The translations under genes and the position numbers were made by a program. A stretch of 64,000 bases of DNA from Marinimicrobium sp038419845. Lineage in GTDB: Bacteria > Pseudomonadota > Gammaproteobacteria > Pseudomonadales > Cellvibrionaceae. Under the pieces are notes generated by a model that saw nothing but the letters and a program-made list of their open reading frames with translations, searched no databases and had not been told where the DNA came from. This document shows, piece by piece, positions 59,874 through 64,000 of the stretch (positions are counted from its first letter, which is position 1; the number at the start of each line of letters is the position of its first letter). The stretch covers positions 302,794-366,793 of the forward strand of contig NZ_JBCAQT010000002.1 in NCBI RefSeq assembly GCF_038419845.1, written 5' to 3'.

Positions 59874-62747
59874 ATGCGCTCAGAGGTTATCGAGCTGGAC
59901 GATAGTGAGGCGGGCATCGATCGCCAGCAGCTCAAGCGGGTCGAGCAGCGTTTTCTGTCGCTCAACCGCGAGCGCCACCGACGCATGCTCGAGGGCCTGA
60001 GCGAGCGCCAGGGCGTGTTCGTCGAGCTGTTGCCGCTGCTGTTTCACGTCAATCATCCCATGCTTCCCGGCTACATCAGCGCCAGCGTCCCCAGCGGGCT
60101 CTGTCATTACGAGCCCGGCCGCCAGGAGCTGCGGTTGGCGCGTTCGCTGGCGCGCAGCTTTCACTACCAGCGGGATGTCGTTCACCGGCATCTGGCCATC
60201 GACGCCCTCTTTGTCATGGGCAGTGTCGGCACCATCGCCCAGAGCGAAGGCAGCGATCTGGATATCTGGGTGTGCCACGGCCCGGCGCTTGACTCCCGTG
60301 AGCGGGAGCTACTGCTGAAAAAGTGTCGGGAACTGACCCGCTGGGCCGAGGAGCAGCTGCGCCTGGAAGCGCACTTTTTCCTGATGGAGCCGAGTCAGTT
60401 CCGCTCGGGGCAGCTGGGGGAGTTGAGCACCGAGGGCAGCGGAACCGCCCAGCGCTTTCTGCTGCTGGATGAGTTTTACCGCACGGCGCTCTGGCTCGGG
60501 GGCAAGCGGCCGCTCTGGTGGTTTGTGCCCGCCAGCGCTGAGACCCACTACAACCGCTACACCGAGACGCTCCTGCACCAACGATTTCTGCCCGCCGATC
60601 AGGTGATCGACTTCGGCGGCATTCCCGACATCCCGGTCGGGGAGTTCATCGGCGCCGGTATCTGGCATCTGTACAAAGGCATTGAAGCGCCGCACAAGTC
60701 GGTGCTCAAGCTGATGCTGCTGGAAGCCTACCGGCGCGGCGAGGATTCCAGGCCCCTCGCGCTCACCTTCAAAGACGCCGTCTACCGGGCGCTTCCCGAG
60801 CCAGACAGCCTCGATCCCTATGTGATGATCTATCGTCGGCTGGAGCACTACCTGAAGGGTGAGGCTCCGGAGGAGCCCCCCCACGGGGCGGCCGGGGAGC
60901 GTCTGGAGCTGGCGCGGCGCTGTCTTTACTTCAAGGTGGACAAGGCGCTGACCCGCCCGCCGCGCGGGCCCTCCAGATCCTGGCAGCGGGCATTGCTGGA
61001 ACAGCTGGTGGCCGAGTGGCAGTGGTCGGCCGCTGAGCTGCAGCGGCTCGATCGGCGCCGGGCCTGGAAGGCGCCGGATGTGCTGCAGGAGCGCAGCCAG
61101 CTGGTGGCCGAGCTGAGCGCCAGTTATCGGCTGATCAATGCCATCAGCAAAGAGAGCGCGGATACCCGCATCAACCACGACGAGTTGATGGTGCTCGGGC
61201 GCAAGCTGCACGCGGCCTTCGAGCGCAAGGCCGGCAAGATCGAATGGGTGAACCCGGATATTTCACGGGACCTGTCCGAGCCGGCCCTGCGCTTCGTGGA
61301 AGACCCCGATCCGGCCGCCGGGGCGCATTTCTGGGAGGTCTTCCGCAGCCGCGACAACCGCCCGGAAGGGGCGCCGCTCAAGCGCGCCCGCTCGCTGGGA
61401 GAGCTGGTGCTCTGGTGTTATGGTAACGGCGTGCTCACCGCCGGCACCTGGTTTGATCTGGACAGCGACCGGTTGAGTCTGAGCGCGGTTCAGCGCCAGC
61501 AACTGTGGCAGCTGTTGCGCCAGTGGCTGCCCCTGCCCCGGGCGAGCCTCGCGCACGAACCCTTCCATCGCAGCGCCCGGGCCGAGCGGTTGCTGCTGCT
61601 GTTCAATCTGGGGGTGGAGCCGCAACAGAGTCTGCGCGAGCGGGGCCTGCACATGCTCAGCGGCCAGAGCGACGCGCTGGATTTCAGCGGTCTGCGCGAC
61701 AATCTGGTGCGCTCGGTGGATCTGGTGCAGATCAACAGCTGGCAGGAGGTGCTCTGTCGTCACTACGATCAGGAGCCTCTGGTCAATGCCCTGCAATACT
61801 ATCTGCGCCTGGTGCCCCCGGGCCGGGGGCTGAACCCGCCGGAGCTGACCATTCGCTGCCTGAGCAGCCAGGGCAACCTGGTGGTGCAACGCCTGGAGGA
61901 GTTGTGGCGCGATCTGATCGGCTGCTACTACTCGGGAACCCGCCCGCCCAGCACCCGCTACGTGGTGGAAACCGCCGGCGCGTTCATCGTGATCCAGTTT
62001 CTGCAGCGTCAGCCCCAGGTGAGCTGTTTCAACAGCTACGAGGCCCTGCTCGAGAAGCTCAGCAGCGCCCAGCTTGAATACAGCCCGATCGTGGTGGATC
62101 GTCACGCGCTGAACCAGCACTCACTGAAACTGATGGCCCAGCACGCCGCCCAGCCGGGGGTTTACCTGTTCTATCGGGTTCGGGATGAGGAGGCCGAGGT
62201 GACCCTTATCGACGAACAGGGCTCGCTGCTGGTCACCGCCATGTCGTTTCACAGTCACTCGACCCTGTTGCGGCCGCTGCACTATTTTCTGCGCTCGGTT
62301 CTGGAGCGGCAGAACTCCAGCCCCGATCGGCGCCCGGATGAGGCAGAGGAGCCCGAGTTGGCGTTGTACGAAATCTGTGGCCCGGTCGAACAGGGGCGCG
62401 GCTACCTGAAAGCGCGCACGAGCGCCGGCGACATCAGCCAGGTGTCCTTTGTCAGCATCCAGGTGATCGCCGAGCCGGACCTGGATGGTCAGATCCGTTA
62501 CACCATCTACTGTAATGATCGCGAGTTTTCCGAGCTCGACTGGGAGGAGGACCTGTTCGTCGAAGTGGCCGGCTACATCCTGGCCCAGCGGCGCTCGGGC
62601 GAGCGCTACCCCTGCTACATCACCGACCTGGACCTGACCGAGTGCCGGGACCTGCTGGCACCGCAGTTGGGACTGCAGCTGAGTCACTACCTGGAGCTCA
62701 AGGCGGACCTGGAGCGACGCCTGAACCGGGCGCTGGCGGCACTGTAA
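59874..62747 (+). CDS. cyaA: class I adenylate cyclase
   Basis: 957 residues, slightly longer than the 848 of E. coli CyaA. The N-terminal catalytic half contains VMGSVGTIAQSEGSDLDIWVCH (nucleotidyltransferase-like GS..D.D core with D128 and D130), LLLDEFYRTALWLGGKRPLWWFVP and DFGGIPDIPVGEFIGAGIWHLYKGIEAPHKSVLKLMLLEAYRR. It makes cAMP from ATP, in the cytoplasm. The C-terminal half is the regulatory region. ATG 59874 lies 17 bases after the hybrid-kinase stop. The hairpin at 62765-62790 ends the transcript. Confidence 0.95.
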   Translation: MRSEVIELDDSEAGIDRQQLKRVEQRFLSLNRERHRRMLEGLSERQGVFVELLPLLFHVNHPMLPGYISASVPSGLCHYEPGRQELRLARSLARSFHYQRDVVHRHLAIDALFVMGSVGTIAQSEGSDLDIWVCHGPALDSRERELLLKKCRELTRWAEEQLRLEAHFFLMEPSQFRSGQLGELSTEGSGTAQRFLLLDEFYRTALWLGGKRPLWWFVPASAETHYNRYTETLLHQRFLPADQVIDFGGIPDIPVGEFIGAGIWHLYKGIEAPHKSVLKLMLLEAYRRGEDSRPLALTFKDAVYRALPEPDSLDPYVMIYRRLEHYLKGEAPEEPPHGAAGERLELARRCLYFKVDKALTRPPRGPSRSWQRALLEQLVAEWQWSAAELQRLDRRRAWKAPDVLQERSQLVAELSASYRLINAISKESADTRINHDELMVLGRKLHAAFERKAGKIEWVNPDISRDLSEPALRFVEDPDPAAGAHFWEVFRSRDNRPEGAPLKRARSLGELVLWCYGNGVLTAGTWFDLDSDRLSLSAVQRQQLWQLLRQWLPLPRASLAHEPFHRSARAERLLLLFNLGVEPQQSLRERGLHMLSGQSDALDFSGLRDNLVRSVDLVQINSWQEVLCRHYDQEPLVNALQYYLRLVPPGRGLNPPELTIRCLSSQGNLVVQRLEELWRDLIGCYYSGTRPPSTRYVVETAGAFIVIQFLQRQPQVSCFNSYEALLEKLSSAQLEYSPIVVDRHALNQHSLKLMAQHAAQPGVYLFYRVRDEEAEVTLIDEQGSLLVTAMSFHSHSTLLRPLHYFLRSVLERQNSSPDRRPDEAEEPELALYEICGPVEQGRGYLKARTSAGDISQVSFVSIQVIAEPDLDGQIRYTIYCNDREFSELDWEEDLFVEVAGYILAQRRSGERYPCYITDLDLTECRDLLAPQLGLQLSHYLELKADLERRLNRALAAL

Positions 62748-62764
62748 AACGTCTTGGCAAAACA

Positions 62765-62790
62765 AAAGGGGCAAGGTACCCTTGCCTCTT
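62765..62790 (+). terminator. hairpin after cyaA
   Basis: AAGGGGCAAGG pairs with CCTTGCCTCTT (one G-T wobble) around TAC. It follows the cyaA stop by 18 bases; the T-run behind it is short (CAAATATCTT), so termination is likely but not certain. Confidence 0.6.
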
Positions 62791-62829
62791 CAAATATCTT
62801 ATAAATCAGTCACCGACAGGATAATAACA

Positions 62830-63726
62830 ATGGAACAGTCCCTGAATCGGCGCGCCCTGCTGCGCGGCGCCGTCACCAGCGCCCTGGGCGTTGCCAGCCT
62901 GAGCGCCCTGGGTCCTCGTGCCCTGGCCGACGACCGGGAAGGCGCTTCCGGGCTCAAAGGCAACATCCATCACGCCGTCGCCCGCTGGACCTTTGACTTC
63001 CTCTCCCTGGAAGAACTGTGCGCCGTGGTCAAGCGCCTGGGCTTTTCCGCCATTGATCTGATCGGCCCGGGCGAGTGGTCGGTGCTCAAGGAGCACGGCA
63101 TCGACTCCTCCATGTGCAATGGCGCCGAGCTGAGCCTGGAGGAGGGCTGGGGCGACCGCGAGTATCACTCCGCCCTGATCGAGAGCTACCGCGAACACAT
63201 CGATCTGGTGAGTGCCGCCGGCTACAGGAACCTGATCTGCTTCAGCGGCAACGCCCGGGGCATGGATCCGGAGGACGGCCTCAAGCACGCCGAGCGCGGC
63301 CTGAAAAAGATCCTCGCCCAGGCGGAGAAACGCGGCGTGGTGCTGCAGATGGAGCTGTTCAACAGCAAAATCGACCACCCCGACTACCTGTGCGACAACT
63401 CCGCCTGGGGCATCGAACTGTGCAAGCGCCTGGATTCGCCCAACTTCAAGCTGCTGTATGACATCTACCATATGCAGATCAGCGAGGGTGACATTATCCG
63501 CACCATCCGCGACAATCACGCCTACTTCGGCCATTACCATACCGCTGGCGTGCCGGGGCGCAACGAAATCGACGAGACCCAGGAACTGTACTACCCCGCC
63601 ATTGCCCGAGCCATCAGGGAGACCGGCTTCGAGGGCTATGTGGCGCAGGAATTCATACCCAAACGAGCGACGGATGAAGAGAAGATAGAATCACTGAAAT
63701 CGGCAATTCGTTTGTGCGATGTATGA
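62830..63726 (+). CDS. Tat-exported sugar isomerase/epimerase-like TIM-barrel protein
   Basis: 298 residues from ATG 62830. The N-terminus has a twin-arginine signal (NRRALLRGAVTSALGVASLSALGPRALA), so it probably acts in the periplasm. The body is a xylose-isomerase-like TIM barrel resembling hydroxypyruvate isomerase: VVKRLGFSAIDLIGPGEWSVLKEHGID, VLQMELFNSKIDHPDYLCDNSAWGIELCKRL, LLYDIYHMQISEGDIIRTIRDN, FGHYHTAGVPGRNEIDETQELYYPAI. The metal-binding Glu, Asp and His positions seem present (QMELFNSK, YDIYHMQ). It is followed by a GMC oxidoreductase gene, a pairing seen in periplasmic sugar oxidation clusters. Confidence 0.85.
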   Translation: MEQSLNRRALLRGAVTSALGVASLSALGPRALADDREGASGLKGNIHHAVARWTFDFLSLEELCAVVKRLGFSAIDLIGPGEWSVLKEHGIDSSMCNGAELSLEEGWGDREYHSALIESYREHIDLVSAAGYRNLICFSGNARGMDPEDGLKHAERGLKKILAQAEKRGVVLQMELFNSKIDHPDYLCDNSAWGIELCKRLDSPNFKLLYDIYHMQISEGDIIRTIRDNHAYFGHYHTAGVPGRNEIDETQELYYPAIARAIRETGFEGYVAQEFIPKRATDEEKIESLKSAIRLCDV

Positions 63727-63769
63727 CCCGGCGACCGGGTCGATAATAATGACGTGAAGAGATGTACCT

Positions 63770-64000
63770 ATGGCAGATAATCATTACGATGCAATCGTGG
63801 TCGGCTCCGGCATCAGCGGCGGATGGGCCGCCAAAGAGCTGACCGAAAAAGGGCTCAAAGTGCTCCTGCTCGAGCGCGGGCAGAACGTTGAGCACATCAA
63901 GGACTACAAAAACGCCCACAAGGAGGCCTGGGACTATCCCCATCGGGACAAACCGACCCAGGAAATGAAAGAAAAGTACCCGGTGCTCAAGCGCGACTAC
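63770..64000 (+). CDS. GMC-type FAD-dependent oxidoreductase (3' partial)
   Basis: Only the first 77 residues are in the window. MADNHYDAIVVGSGISGGWAAKELTEKGLKVLLLERGQNVEH has the Rossmann FAD-binding GxGxxGG motif and LLLERG acidic end typical of glucose-methanol-choline oxidoreductases. RHDKPT-like HRDKPTQEMKEKYPVL continues to the edge. There is no signal peptide, so it may be exported by its partner or act in the cytoplasm. It starts 43 bases after the isomerase-like gene and is probably in one operon with it. Confidence 0.85.
   Translation, partial: MADNHYDAIVVGSGISGGWAAKELTEKGLKVLLLERGQNVEHIKDYKNAHKEAWDYPHRDKPTQEMKEKYPVLKRDY

Overview
The window looks like chromosomal DNA of a GC-rich marine gammaproteobacterium. 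The gene order atpD-atpC-glmU-deoR-glmS, the argH / algZ-algR-hemC-hemD-hemX-hemY block and the class I adenylate cyclase are typical of Pseudomonadales and Cellvibrionales. A Cellvibrionaceae-like host (Marinimicrobium/Saccharophagus type) is my inference; no rRNA or other marker here fixes it. I saw no tRNA, rRNA, CRISPR array, prophage or IS transposase.

Layout. 1-2.4 kb: end of the ATP synthase operon and glmU. 2.5-8.4 kb: an accessory island with a STAND-type ATPase/winged-helix regulator divergent from a DUF1326-DUF2182 pair, a membrane-anchored phospholipase D-like protein, a tiny DUF3096 protein and a small helical protein. 8.6-12.7 kb: a DeoR-family regulator, two tandem long-armed inverted repeats, glmS and an envelope protein. 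12.8-15.8 kb: a LamG lipoprotein with an acidic repeat linker, a GluR0-like ligand-gated channel and a Bax-type glucosaminidase protein. 16.1-22.9 kb: a YdjM-like membrane protein, TlyA, and a leftward four-gene cluster (DUF432-like, MscS, ATP-grasp, large protein with a putative Cys-His-Asn site). 23.1-28.8 kb: CheY/CheC-like protein, diguanylate cyclase, cryptochrome DASH, uvrD. 28.8-34.1 kb: a split TRAP transporter around yceI, cytochrome b561 and yciA. 34.3-43.5 kb: M48 protease, DUF4265, yaaA, TfoX-N, a second signalling pair (CheY-PilZ-like and GGDEF/EAL), CPBP protease, FemAB/GNAT-like protein and a serine beta-lactamase-like hydrolase. 43.7-45.8 kb: a RoxA/RoxB-like dihaem cytochrome. 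46.0-54.8 kb: hemYXDC, algR/algZ and divergent argH. 54.9-62.7 kb: a VWA lipoprotein, SLC13-type transporter, soluble hybrid histidine kinase and class I adenylate cyclase. 62.8-64 kb: a Tat-exported sugar isomerase-like protein and the start of a GMC oxidoreductase.

How the parts work together. glmU and glmS supply UDP-GlcNAc for the cell wall, with a DeoR-family regulator between them. The hem block makes tetrapyrroles. Several genes are nucleotide signalling proteins: two c-di-GMP loci and one cAMP synthase.

Most notable for follow-up: (i) three inverted-repeat elements (two before glmS, one after uvrD) with a homologous core, whose 23-26 bp arms differ between elements but pair almost perfectly within each; (ii) the ATP-grasp / Cys-His-Asn protein pair beside MscS; (iii) a prokaryotic ionotropic glutamate-receptor-like channel with a TVGYGD filter; (iv) a STAND ATPase apparently fused to a GNAT-like module and an OmpR-type DNA-binding domain.
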